Shown here: piece after piece, positions 16,471-24,875 of the stretch
Layout: every line of letters begins with the position of its first letter
Position numbering within the stretch: position 1 is the first letter of the stretch
From: Bacillus alveayuensis
GTDB taxonomy: Bacteria > Bacillota > Bacilli > Bacillales > Aeribacillaceae
Direction: 5' to 3'
Length of the DNA stretch: 64,000 bases
Assembly: GCA_030812955.1 (NCBI GenBank)
Contig: JAUSTR010000002.1
Span: forward strand, 62,001-126,000
Notes under the pieces: generated by a model
Seen by the model: the letters and a program-made list of their open reading frames with translations, nothing else
Databases searched by the model: none
Told to the model about the DNA's origin: nothing
Position numbers and translations under genes: made by a program

Positions 16471-17715
16471 GTGAAAAAGACATTTTTTACATGGAGCCTT
16501 GCAGCTGTTGTCGGGACAAGCAGTGTTTTTTTTCCGTTAACGAATCAAACAAAAGCTGAATCGTTTGAAGAAAAGCAAGCAAAAATTAAAAATGAACGTT
16601 CTTCTGTTCAGTCTGATATTAGCAGCAAAAAAAATGAAATAGAAAAACTAGAAGCAGAACAAGATCAATTAGATGCAGAAATTAAAAGCCTTGATATGAA
16701 AGTATCGGAAACGGCAAAGAAAATAAAGGAAAAAGAAGAGCAAATCACAAAGACGAAAGCAGAAATTGAAAGTTTGAAAAAGCAAATTGCTGAATTACAA
16801 ATGCGAATTGATGAAAGAAATGACCTGTTAAAAGATCGGGCAAAATCTTTGCAAGAAAGCGGGGGCGTCATTAGTTATTTAGACGTCTTATTAGGAGCGC
16901 AAAGCTTTAGTGATTTTGTAAGCCGCATTAGTGCCGTAACAACCATTGTTGAAGCAGACAAAAAAATTATCGAAGAGCATCAGCGGGATATGAAAATGAA
17001 AGAAGAAGCTGAAGCTAAGCTGAATCAAGAGCTGACGGACTTAAGTGAAGCGCTTAAGGAATATGAAATGTTGAAAAAGCAATTAGATGCTCAAATTGAA
17101 GAAAAGAATAAAATGTTAAAAGAAGTAGCGGCAGAACACGATCAAGCGATGGAAGACTTAGAAGAACTAGAAGAGCAAGATGCATTTTTAGCTGAACAAG
17201 CACGGATTATTGCTGAACAGAAAAGAGAATATGAGCGTCGATTAGCCGAACAAAGAAAAGCATCATCTTCTTCATCAACCGCAAGCGCACCTGCTGCATC
17301 TTCTAGCCCAGCGGTTAATGCAAGCGGATTTATTTGGCCAACATCAGGATATGTTTCTTCTAAATTCGGTCCGCGGGATGGAGAATTTCATGACGGTATA
17401 GATATTGCTAAAAGCGGTACAGTACCTGTATATGCTGCTGCATCGGGAACTGTTATTCGTGCTTACTATTCTAGCAGCTACGGCAACGTTGCGTTTATTT
17501 CTCATAACATTAATGGCCAAGTGTACACAACTGTTTATGCCCATCTTAATAGCTTAGGTGTATCAAGTGGACAAAAAGTGAGTCAAGGTCAATTTGTCGG
17601 CTATATGGGGAACACAGGTCGTTCCTTTGGACAACACTTACACTTTGAAGTGCATAAAGGACCTTGGAATGCAAGCAAGTCCAATGCGATTAATCCTTTA
17701 ACTGTCCTTCCGTAA
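16471..17715 (+). CDS. Secreted M23 peptidoglycan endopeptidase with PcsB/EnvC-like coiled coil
   Basis: 414 residues with a signal peptide (cleavage probably after TKA, about residue 29), a long coiled coil (about 32-265) and a C-terminal LytM/M23 domain (about 310-410). The zinc-site motifs HDGIDIA and GQHLHFEVH are complete, so it should be an active hydrolase cutting peptide cross-links. The Ser/Ala-rich linker at 267-285 separates the halves. Coiled coil plus catalytic domain immediately downstream of ftsEX is the arrangement of PcsB/CwlO/EnvC-type proteins regulated by FtsEX, so it is probably the FtsX-activated hydrolase (inference). GTG start behind AGGGGAGGA. Confidence 0.9.
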   Translation: MKKTFFTWSLAAVVGTSSVFFPLTNQTKAESFEEKQAKIKNERSSVQSDISSKKNEIEKLEAEQDQLDAEIKSLDMKVSETAKKIKEKEEQITKTKAEIESLKKQIAELQMRIDERNDLLKDRAKSLQESGGVISYLDVLLGAQSFSDFVSRISAVTTIVEADKKIIEEHQRDMKMKEEAEAKLNQELTDLSEALKEYEMLKKQLDAQIEEKNKMLKEVAAEHDQAMEDLEELEEQDAFLAEQARIIAEQKREYERRLAEQRKASSSSSTASAPAASSSPAVNASGFIWPTSGYVSSKFGPRDGEFHDGIDIAKSGTVPVYAAASGTVIRAYYSSSYGNVAFISHNINGQVYTTVYAHLNSLGVSSGQKVSQGQFVGYMGNTGRSFGQHLHFEVHKGPWNASKSNAINPLTVLP

Positions 17716-17755
17716 TCATTGCATACGGATCTGAGCTTCTATAAGATGAAAAAGT

Positions 17756-17792
17756 AAAGCCAAACCCTGTAAAAGAATGGGTTTGGCTTTCT
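17756..17792 (+). terminator. Terminator after the M23 endopeptidase gene
   Basis: AAAGCCAAACCC, 11-base loop, GGGTTTGGCTTT: a 12 bp perfect stem. Confidence 0.85.
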
Positions 17793-17896
17793 GATTTTTG
17801 GAAACGGCATTTGCCTACAAGTTTGTGCTAATCATAACCCTTGTTGGGGCTTTTCCCTTTAATTCAAATTACACTCCTCTTTGATATAAAAATTTC

Positions 17897-18046
17897 CTAT
17901 TCCATATAGTGATGAAATTCACCATATGGATATAAAATTCCTTCCTTGTCCAAGTAGAGTAATAAATAGAAGTTTTCCCCCTTAAACTTTACCACAGTAT
18001 AAAACTGTCTTACAGGCATTGTTCTCCAAAGTCGGGATTTTTGCAT
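17897..18046 (-). CDS. Possible 49-residue protein, unrecognised
   Basis: An ATG-initiated frame on the minus strand encoding 49 residues (begins MQKSRLWRTMPVRQFYTVV, contains YLLLYLDKEGILYPYG, ends HHYME). The composition is protein-like, with alternating hydrophobic beta-strand-type segments, but there is no good ribosome site and it may be a fragment of a larger lost gene. I do not recognise it. It lies in the 450-base gap before ctpB. Confidence 0.3.
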   Translation of the reverse strand: MQKSRLWRTMPVRQFYTVVKFKGENFYLLLYLDKEGILYPYGEFHHYME

Positions 18047-18062
18047 GAATGTTCTTCAAATT

Positions 18063-18091
18063 TTGAATAAAAATACCAAATTATAGATAAT
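18063..18091 (+). promoter_or_regulatory. Possible sigma-A promoter of the CtpB-like gene
   Basis: TTGAAT, 17-base spacer, GATAAT; about 100 bases before the start codon. Confidence 0.5.
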
Positions 18092-18192
18092 ACATGAGAA
18101 GTACAAGCTATGCATATACTGTAAAAAGAAGGCATGGATTTAATCGATTCAGCTGTATAGATTCTTGTTAAATGGAAAGGAAGGCTAACAAT

Positions 18193-19653
18193 ATGAGAAA
18201 AAAAATCACAACGTTATGGTTTATGATCTTAACCATTCTATTATGCACATTAGGTGCTGTTGGTGTTGAACATACGAAGCAATTAAATGGAATCAATCAA
18301 CAAGAATCGGTTCCAGCTTTTTCGCAAACAGCCGAATCGAAGGAAATGAATGAAATCCCAAATTTCGGAAAATTGAAACAAGCCTATGAGCTCATTTTAG
18401 AAAAGTATGTCGAACGGGTAGATGAGGAGAAGCTATTAGAGGGAGCTATTCAAGGAATGTTGTCAGCTCTCGAAGATCCATATTCAGTTTATATGGATAA
18501 AGAGACGACAGAGCAATTTACCCAATCACTCGGTTCATCGTTTGAAGGAATTGGTGCCGAAGTTGGGGTGAACAATGGTAAGGTTATTATCGTTTCGCCA
18601 TTTAAAAATTCTCCAGCGGAAAAAGTAGGATTAAAGCCAAATGATCAAATAGTGGAAATTGATGGACAACCAGTGGATGGCTTAAACTTACATGAAACGG
18701 TATTGAAAATTCGCGGCAAAAAAGGAACAACGGTTCATATCACGGTTCAACGCTCCGGGCATAAGGAACCGCTGCAGTTTGAAGTAAAACGGGATGAGAT
18801 TCCAATTGAAACGGTTTTTAGCTCATTAGAAGAGAAGGATGGTAAGAAAATAGGGGTGTTGGAAGTCACTTCATTTTCGGAAAATACCGCTGACGATTTT
18901 GTGAAAAAGCTGACAGAGTTAGAAAAAGAAAAAATAGATGGTCTCGTTATAGATGTTCGTGGAAATCCAGGAGGCTATTTACAGTCTGTTGAAGCGATTT
19001 TAAAGCAATTTATTCCGAAGGATAAGCCGTATATTCAAATTGAAAATCGAAATGGAGATCGACAAATGTATTTTTCCGAACGAAAAGACAAGAAGCCTTA
19101 TCCTATTGCAGTCTTAATTGATAAGGGCAGTGCTTCCGCATCCGAAATATTAGCAGGAGCGATGAAAGAAGCAGGCGGATATGAAATAATAGGGGAATCT
19201 TCTTTTGGAAAAGGAACTGTTCAACAAGCCATTCCAATGAAGGACGGGAGCAACATTAAGCTAACTCTTTACAAATGGCTCACTCCAAATGGAAATTGGA
19301 TCCATAATCGTGGCATTGAGCCAACCGTTCATATCGAGCTGCCTAATTATTTTAAAGCACCACCGTTGCAAATAAATGGTGTGTTAAAAGAAGATATGAA
19401 TAATGATCAAGTGCAGATTGCCCAACATTTATTAAAAGGCATTGGATATGAACCAGGAAGAACGGATGGATATTATGATAAGAATACGAAGCTGGCTGTA
19501 TCAGCTTTCCAACAAATTCATCATCTTCCCCCAACTGGCGAAATCGATAAAAAAACGGCCTTTTTGCTTAATGAACAAATACAAAAGGAAAAAAGTAAAA
19601 AGGAAAACGATTTACAGCTGCAAACAGCTATTCGCGTATTATTAAATGAATGA
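18193..19653 (+). CDS. ctpB: S41 C-terminal processing peptidase, CtpB-like
   Basis: A 486-residue exported serine protease. Signal/anchor helix at residues 8-25, PDZ domain (about 105-185, ending in the substrate-binding EVKRDEIPIETV stretch), S41 protease core with DVRGNPGG, catalytic Ser in GSASASEI and Lys in FGKGTVQ, and a C-terminal peptidoglycan-binding domain (YDKNTKLAVSAFQ). In B. subtilis CtpB cleaves SpoIVFA in the intermembrane space to trigger sigma-K activation; the same domain order and location (beside swrA and minJ) support CtpB. The ATG at 18193 follows AGGAAGG by 9 bases, in preference to an ATG 7 codons upstream. Confidence 0.9.
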   Translation: MRKKITTLWFMILTILLCTLGAVGVEHTKQLNGINQQESVPAFSQTAESKEMNEIPNFGKLKQAYELILEKYVERVDEEKLLEGAIQGMLSALEDPYSVYMDKETTEQFTQSLGSSFEGIGAEVGVNNGKVIIVSPFKNSPAEKVGLKPNDQIVEIDGQPVDGLNLHETVLKIRGKKGTTVHITVQRSGHKEPLQFEVKRDEIPIETVFSSLEEKDGKKIGVLEVTSFSENTADDFVKKLTELEKEKIDGLVIDVRGNPGGYLQSVEAILKQFIPKDKPYIQIENRNGDRQMYFSERKDKKPYPIAVLIDKGSASASEILAGAMKEAGGYEIIGESSFGKGTVQQAIPMKDGSNIKLTLYKWLTPNGNWIHNRGIEPTVHIELPNYFKAPPLQINGVLKEDMNNDQVQIAQHLLKGIGYEPGRTDGYYDKNTKLAVSAFQQIHHLPPTGEIDKKTAFLLNEQIQKEKSKKENDLQLQTAIRVLLNE

Positions 19654-19674
19654 GCCGATCGATAGTCGGCTCAT
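19650..19674 (+). terminator. Hairpin overlapping the ctpB stop codon
   Basis: ATGAGCCGA, 7-base loop, TCGGCTCAT, then TTCAG. A second hairpin with the same AATGAGCC/GGCTCATT stem and a better T tract lies at 19745-19776. Confidence 0.6.
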
Positions 19675-19744
19675 TTCAGACTGTTGACAAACACTTGCAT
19701 TTAGCCTAAAAATTCATTTCATATAGGCTTTATATACAAACAGG

Positions 19745-19776
19745 AATGAGCCTGCCAATGCCGGCTCATTTTATTG
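19745..19776 (+). terminator. Second, similar terminator hairpin after ctpB
   Basis: AATGAGCC, 10-base loop, GGCTCATT, then TTATTGG; resembles the hairpin 95 bases upstream, with TTGACA between them. Confidence 0.6.
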
Positions 19777-19909
19777 GAATTGTTGAAATGAACAATTTTT
19801 ACAAATAGTGACTTTATGTTAAAATGAAGGAAACTTTCTATCGCGTTCAAAATTTTTGGTTATGTAGTAAAATTGAAAATAACAGAATTGATGGAGGTTC
19901 TATAAAAAA

Positions 19910-20263
19910 TTGGGTAAAAAATCTAGCACAATTAGAAAAAAAATTTTTGAACAATTGTTTCAAGAAATGAAGAAGCGAGACAATTCGTTGCATCTGTCAA
20001 ATGTTCGAGTATATAAAGGAGTTCAATTTTTTTGTATCTATTTAGCGAATTATACAGAAATAAAACATATTGATGAAATTTGTAAAATAGTGATCGAGGA
20101 TTTTTTTCAATATTTACTGAATAATCAAAAACAAAACGGAATGTCATTGTCTGACATGAAAAAGACTATTTCAGCCATTCAAGAGATCACCAACGTTTCT
20201 TCTTGTGAGCATTTATTTGATTTCTCTTTATCGAATCTATCACTTTGGGCGAAATTAAAATAA
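19910..20263 (+). CDS. swrA: Swarming motility master regulator SwrA
   Basis: 117 residues, exactly the length of B. subtilis SwrA, and in the same place between ctpB and minJ. Recognisable pieces are the N-terminal STIRKKIFEQL, the central LANYTEIKHIDEIC and the C-terminal DFSLSNLSLW, which line up with SIVREKKYYEL, LVNYTNVESVNDI and DFSLSNVTLW as I recall them. SwrA acts with DegU-P at the fla/che promoter to switch on flagellar genes. The start is a TTG 12 bases after GGAGG, a weak arrangement. Codons for RKK hold a run of eight A residues (19936-19943), the same spot as the B. subtilis phase-variation tract; here the frame is intact (ON). Confidence 0.85.
   Translation: MGKKSSTIRKKIFEQLFQEMKKRDNSLHLSNVRVYKGVQFFCIYLANYTEIKHIDEICKIVIEDFFQYLLNNQKQNGMSLSDMKKTISAIQEITNVSSCEHLFDFSLSNLSLWAKLK
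19936..19948 (+). repeat. A8T5 homopolymer tract in swrA
   Basis: Eight A then five T residues inside codons 9-13. Slippage by one base would truncate SwrA near its start. Confidence 0.8.
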
Positions 20264-20328
20264 ATGGATGTTTCTATACAAATGAATTTGGTAGAATAAA
20301 AGAAATGAACATTTTAACGCTCAAGGTG

Positions 20329-21540
20329 GTGAGTATTATCGTTCATCAATGGTTCATCGAAGGGCTTTATAGCATCGGTCGTTTTTTCCTTCATCCATTT
20401 GTTTATTTCTTTTTGATTTATTCATTTGTTCTTGGTTTCATTCGCGTGAAAAGAGAAAGAAAATCGTTTCATATTCGTGTTTATGATGCATTTGAGGAGA
20501 TTCGTTTTACATATACGAAGGGGATTGTCGTTGGGCTTTTCTTTTCCATCATCAGCCTTGCTTTCGGATTTTATTTATCATTTGGGGCAATTGTTTTATG
20601 GACATTAGTGACATTTGTTTTCAGCTTAACGTTTCGTCCCCGATTACTCTCACCTGTCATAACAGTAGGTACAACCATTTTATTGATCCCTATTTTTCTA
20701 AAATGGAGAGAAGGGAACCATTGGATAGACACCTTTTTTGTTGATTTAGAAAAAATTAATGTTCCCGTGTTCACCTTATTATTTGTTTTATTTATTGTCT
20801 TGGAAGGAATTTTAGTTTACCGAACAGGACATCTTCGCACCTCTCCATTTATTATCAAAAGTCAACGTGGTTTACCGATTGGAAATCATGCAGCAAAACG
20901 AACATGGTTAGTTCCATTTTTATTGTTTGTTCCTGGAGGAGAGCTTGAATCTCCTTTTACTTGGTGGCCAGTTTTCTCCATGAATGGGGAGTCATTTTTA
21001 CTGCTGTTTTTACCGTTAATAGTCGGGTTTGAGCAGCGCATCCAAGGATCATTACCGAAGGAGAGTATTCAAACGACAGGAAAACGAATTATTTGGCTTG
21101 GGATTTTGTGCTTGATTCCAGGTTTTCTTTCCATTTGGGTTCCGCTCTTTTCCTTTATAACTGTATTGATCGCTCTGATAGGACATGAATTCATTACCGT
21201 CAAGCAACGAATGAATGACGATTCCGCTTCCTATTATTTTTCAAAACGAGATCAAGGCTTAATCATATTAGGAACGCTGCCAAACTCTCCAGGTGAAAAA
21301 ATGGGACTAAAAGTTGGAGAAATTTTGCTAAAAGCAAATGGAAAGAGCGTCAAATCAAAATTAGAATTTTACGAAGCGCTGCAGCAAAACCGCGCCTATT
21401 GTAAGCTTGAAGTAAAGGGGCTAAATGGAGAAATTCGCTACGTAAAAGGAGCACTTTACGAGGGAAGCCATCATGAACTCGGCATCCTTTTCGTTCCAGA
21501 CGATAAAAAATGGGAAAAAGAAGCTGCTTCCATATCATAG
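20329..21540 (+). CDS. minJ: Cell-division topological determinant MinJ
   Basis: About 403 residues: six or more membrane helices (from HPFVYFFLIYSFVLGF onward) and a C-terminal PDZ domain (about the last 100 residues, with LGTLPNSPGEKMGLKVGEI). MinJ links DivIVA to MinD at poles and septa and is also needed for swarming. The start is uncertain: the frame opens upstream, AAGGTGGTGA at 20323-20332 is the only good ribosome site, and the codons after it are GTG (20329), ATT (20335) and ATC (20338); the ATG at 20305 has no ribosome site. I use the GTG. Follows swrA directly, as in B. subtilis. Confidence 0.88.
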   Translation: MSIIVHQWFIEGLYSIGRFFLHPFVYFFLIYSFVLGFIRVKRERKSFHIRVYDAFEEIRFTYTKGIVVGLFFSIISLAFGFYLSFGAIVLWTLVTFVFSLTFRPRLLSPVITVGTTILLIPIFLKWREGNHWIDTFFVDLEKINVPVFTLLFVLFIVLEGILVYRTGHLRTSPFIIKSQRGLPIGNHAAKRTWLVPFLLFVPGGELESPFTWWPVFSMNGESFLLLFLPLIVGFEQRIQGSLPKESIQTTGKRIIWLGILCLIPGFLSIWVPLFSFITVLIALIGHEFITVKQRMNDDSASYYFSKRDQGLIILGTLPNSPGEKMGLKVGEILLKANGKSVKSKLEFYEALQQNRAYCKLEVKGLNGEIRYVKGALYEGSHHELGILFVPDDKKWEKEAASIS

Positions 21541-21616
21541 AAAAGAGGCTGTTCCATATGTGTAAGATCTCACACGTTTTTTGTGTTGAGGTCTGACACG
21601 ATGACAGCCTCTTTTT
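21541..21616 (+). terminator. Long terminator-type hairpin after minJ
   Basis: AAAAGAGGCTGT at 21541 pairs with ACAGCCTCTTTT at 21603, followed by TCAA. The 50-base interior holds a smaller TGTG-rich hairpin. A similar GAGGCTGTCC...AGCCTC arrangement follows yvcD at about 54618-54715. Confidence 0.65.
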
Positions 21617-21657
21617 CAATTCGAGCGACAATTTCGCATCTTTCCCTAAGTTCGGCG

Positions 21658-21953
21658 GAGAATCTCTCGGTTTGCGGGAATAATCTCTCGGTTTGCGGGA
21701 ATAATCTCTCGGTTTGCGGGAACAATCTCTCGGTTTGCGGGAACAATCTCTCGGTTTGAGCGATTAATCTCTCGGTTCGTGCGAAGAATCTCTCGGTTTG
21801 TGCGAACAATCTCTCGGTTTGCGCGATTAATCTCTCGGTTTGCACGAAGAATCTCTCGGTTTGTGCGAACAATCTCTCGGTTTGAGCGAACAATCTCTCG
21901 GTTCGCGGGAATAATCTCTCGGTTTGAGCAAAAAATTACCCGGTTCGCGCGAA
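21658..21953. repeat. 21-base tandem array, 13 clear units plus one decayed
   Basis: The invariant core AATCTCTCGGTT recurs every 21 bases; the remaining nine bases vary (TGCGGGAAT, TGAGCGATT, CGTGCGAAG, TGTGCGAAC and similar). The period is a multiple of three, so long open frames with seven-residue repeats arise on both strands (TERLFAQ, NREIVRA), none with a ribosome site. It lies just past the 3' end of the minus-strand oxidase gene. Not a CRISPR: there is no repeat/spacer alternation. Confidence 0.9.
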
Positions 21954-21965
21954 AGTACATTCCCT

Positions 21966-23801
21966 CTACTCGTTTATTTCATGCTTTTCAATATGGTAGC
22001 CGTGATCATCTTTAGCCGAACGGACAAACATCGTCCCAAACGTAATCGCAAGTCCCATAATTATACCAATGGTTCCAATATTTATATCATTTTTGTATAT
22101 AGCGCTAAACCCAGAAACAAAAAGTCCAAAAGAAATAATAAAAGGCAATATGGACGGATTTGGCATGTGAATATCCTGCAGCGGCTCAGCAGGCGTTAAT
22201 TCCTTATTACCTTGCTGCTTTTCAATCCACCAAGGATCGAGTCCTTTAACTAATGGGATTTGTTTAAAATTATACTCAGGTGGAGGGGAAGAGAGTGCCC
22301 ACTCCATCGTTCTCGCATCCCATGGATCATTTCCCGCTTTTTCTCCTTTCGCAAAGGTAATGATAATGTTCACTAACATGACAGCAGTAGCGATCGTCAT
22401 AAAGATAGCACCGATCGAACTAATGAAATTTCCCAAATCAAATCCTTGTCCAGGCAAATAAGTAAAAATTCGTCTCGGCATTCCCCATAAACCTAAAAAA
22501 TGTTGAATAAAGAAAGTGAGGTGAAAACCTATAAAAAAGAGCCAAAACGAAATTTTTCCTAATCTTTCATTTAAAATCTTTCCGAACATTTTTGGCCACC
22601 AGTAATGTAAAGCAGCGAAAAGGGCAAAAACAACACCGCCTACAAGCACATAATGAAAGTGGGCAACGACAAAGTATGTGTCATGAAATTGGAAATCAGC
22701 CGGCGCAGCTGCAACCATAACACCTGTCACACCGCCGATTGTAAAGGAAACGATAAAAGCAATCGACCAGAGCATCGCTGTGGTCGTCCAGATACTCCCT
22801 CCCCACATTGTAAAGAGCCAGTTGAATATTTTAATACCAGTTGGAACCCCAATGGCCATTGTTGCTAAGGCAAAAATAGAATTCGCAATCGGTCCAAGTC
22901 CTGTCGTAAACATATGATGAGCCCACACCATAAACCCTAAAAATCCGATTAATACTGTGGCAAAAACCATCGACGTATAGCCAAACAGCCTTTTTTTCGA
23001 AAAAGCCGGAATCGTCTCTGAAAAAATGCCGAACGCTGGAAGCATTAATAAGTACACTTCTGGATGTCCGAAAATCCAAAATAAATGCTCCCAAATGATT
23101 GAATTCCCGCCTAACGAAATGTTAAAAAATGCAGTTCCAAATAAACGGTCTAACATTAAAAAAAATAAGGCAACCGTTAATACAGGAAAGGCAAACAAAA
23201 TTAAAGCAGAGGAAACAAATGTTGACCATGTGAACAGCGGCATTCTCATGTAAGTCATTCCTGGGGCTCTCATATTAATAATGGTCGTTAAAAAATTAAT
23301 CGCTGAAATAAGAGTTCCTAGACCGGATATTTGTAAACCAATTGTATAAAACTCTGTTCCGTGTGTTGGAGTTTCCAACGCCAAAGTTGTGTAGGAAGTC
23401 CATCCTGCATCAGGAGCTCCACCTAAAAAAAAGCTTAAATTAAGTAAAAGCCCGCCAAATAAAAAGAGCCAAAACCCTAATGAATTTAAAAACGGAAACG
23501 CTACATCGCGTGCGCCAATTTGCAGTGGCACAATCGCATTCATAAAACCGAACAAAATGGGTGTTGCTGCTAAAAAAAGCATGGTCGTCCCGTGCATCGT
23601 TAACAATTGATTATAAAAGCCTGCACTGACAAAATCATTTTGTGGAAACATTAATTGAATCCGGATCAATAATGCTTCAAGTCCTGCTAAAAGAAAGAAG
23701 AAAAGGCCTGCAAACAAATATAAATGAGCAATTTTTTTATGGTCAACGGTTGTTAAATAGTCTAAGACGATATTTTTTTTATAAATTAAATTTGTTTTCA
23801 T
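21966..23801 (-). CDS. ctaD: Haem-copper cytochrome c oxidase subunit I, CtaD-like
   Basis: 611-residue catalytic subunit of an aa3-type oxidase: it reduces oxygen to water and pumps protons across the membrane. The six metal ligands are visible: His70 (TMHGTTM), His246 with cross-linked Tyr250 (FGHPEVY), His295/His296 (AHHMFTT), His381 and His383 (AHFHYVL). The Glu of GHPEVY and the Asp of GARDVAFP indicate D-channel family A. AAGGAGG precedes the ATG. It is expressed after a CtaG-like gene and no subunit II, III or IV gene is present nearby, unlike the usual ctaCDEF operon, so it may be a second oxidase or use subunits from elsewhere. Confidence 0.9.
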   Translation of the reverse strand: MKTNLIYKKNIVLDYLTTVDHKKIAHLYLFAGLFFFLLAGLEALLIRIQLMFPQNDFVSAGFYNQLLTMHGTTMLFLAATPILFGFMNAIVPLQIGARDVAFPFLNSLGFWLFLFGGLLLNLSFFLGGAPDAGWTSYTTLALETPTHGTEFYTIGLQISGLGTLISAINFLTTIINMRAPGMTYMRMPLFTWSTFVSSALILFAFPVLTVALFFLMLDRLFGTAFFNISLGGNSIIWEHLFWIFGHPEVYLLMLPAFGIFSETIPAFSKKRLFGYTSMVFATVLIGFLGFMVWAHHMFTTGLGPIANSIFALATMAIGVPTGIKIFNWLFTMWGGSIWTTTAMLWSIAFIVSFTIGGVTGVMVAAAPADFQFHDTYFVVAHFHYVLVGGVVFALFAALHYWWPKMFGKILNERLGKISFWLFFIGFHLTFFIQHFLGLWGMPRRIFTYLPGQGFDLGNFISSIGAIFMTIATAVMLVNIIITFAKGEKAGNDPWDARTMEWALSSPPPEYNFKQIPLVKGLDPWWIEKQQGNKELTPAEPLQDIHMPNPSILPFIISFGLFVSGFSAIYKNDINIGTIGIIMGLAITFGTMFVRSAKDDHGYHIEKHEINE

Positions 23802-23866
23802 TCCAAAACCTCCTTAACATGATTTGAAATATGTACCATCATCATTTTGTGCAATGATGGAACAAT

Positions 23867-24658
23867 TTATCCTCTTTTTGGTGATTTTCCTAGCCAGCCA
23901 GCAACATTGATGGGGTCGATAACATGTTCACGCTTTCCCCATTTGACAAAAAAGTAGGCGATAAACGTTAAGCTGACGACATGAAATCCCCCTAAAAATA
24001 TAAGTATTCCTAACAATAAATCTATTTGTTGATCAACATGAATGAGGGAAATTTGCCTCATCTCTTTGAAAGTCGATTGGTTCGTTAAATAGAACAAATA
24101 TAGGATAAAAGTAATTATGACCATGTTGACGAAAAGGGTGAGTATTTTTTCCTTTTCATTTTGTTGTGGTTGAATAAAAACAGAAGAAATAATGAGGCTC
24201 CACCATAGCAAATAGGAAGTCATCGTAATGAGCAATTTCAATACAATAGTTAAAAAAATGGGTAAGTCCGTCATGAAATACATGAATAAAAAGGAAAAAA
24301 ATAAAATTTTCGTAGTTCTAGGCTTGATTAAAAATAGAAGAAGATGGCGGAAACGATAATACCAAAAAAGGCGATGCAAATATTTTTCTAACCCTATTAA
24401 AATGAGGGGAGGTATAACAAACCAAAACAACATATCATAAAACATTTGCAGGATCATATTTTCGGATTCTATTACGATTGAAAGGAAGTTTTCAAGCAAT
24501 AATAATAAGAGGCCTAAATAAAAGGATAATTGATTCAATAGATGAGCTGACCAAGATTTGCTTGCTTTTTGATACCATAACGCTGCTGCAAACTCAATCA
24601 TAAATAAAAGGACAAACAAGATTAGATTATAGGAAAAAGACAACTGTTCCATTTTCAT
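23867..24658 (-). CDS. CtaG-like cytochrome c oxidase assembly membrane protein
   Basis: A 263-residue protein with about seven hydrophobic helices, resembling the caa3-type CtaG family needed for assembly of the oxidase copper centre. Weak but suggestive motifs are HRLFWYYRFRHLL, the FMYFMTDLP segment and a C-terminal LGGFHVVSLTF. It lies 65 bases upstream of the subunit I gene on the same strand, so the two should be co-transcribed. GGAAGGAA lies 2-3 bases before the first ATG and better spaced from the second ATG two codons on. Family call is moderate. Confidence 0.65.
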   Translation of the reverse strand: MKMEQLSFSYNLILFVLLFMIEFAAALWYQKASKSWSAHLLNQLSFYLGLLLLLLENFLSIVIESENMILQMFYDMLFWFVIPPLILIGLEKYLHRLFWYYRFRHLLLFLIKPRTTKILFFSFLFMYFMTDLPIFLTIVLKLLITMTSYLLWWSLIISSVFIQPQQNEKEKILTLFVNMVIITFILYLFYLTNQSTFKEMRQISLIHVDQQIDLLLGILIFLGGFHVVSLTFIAYFFVKWGKREHVIDPINVAGWLGKSPKRG

Positions 24659-24875
24659 AATTCCTTCCTTCTTTCATTTATCACCTATAATTTGGATATG
24701 TTTATGGAATTATATGCATTCGTATTTAGTATTCGGTAAAAGATTTTCATAAACCTTTGGAAGTGGTATGATGAAACTAAAAGCTCAATTGGAATAGCAA
24801 GATGAACATAAGGCTTATTTATAATGAGCGTACAGTGAATGATCAAATTTTTGTACAAGAAAGAGGTATTTAATC

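Noticed and set aside
21658-21953. Possible CRISPR array
   Set aside because: Units are contiguous at 21 bases with only nine variable bases; no 25-40 base repeats with unique spacers and no cas genes.
21570-22015. Several long open frames with TERLFAQ or NREIVRA repeats
   Set aside because: They come from the 21-base array, are open in several frames and on both strands, and have no ribosome sites.
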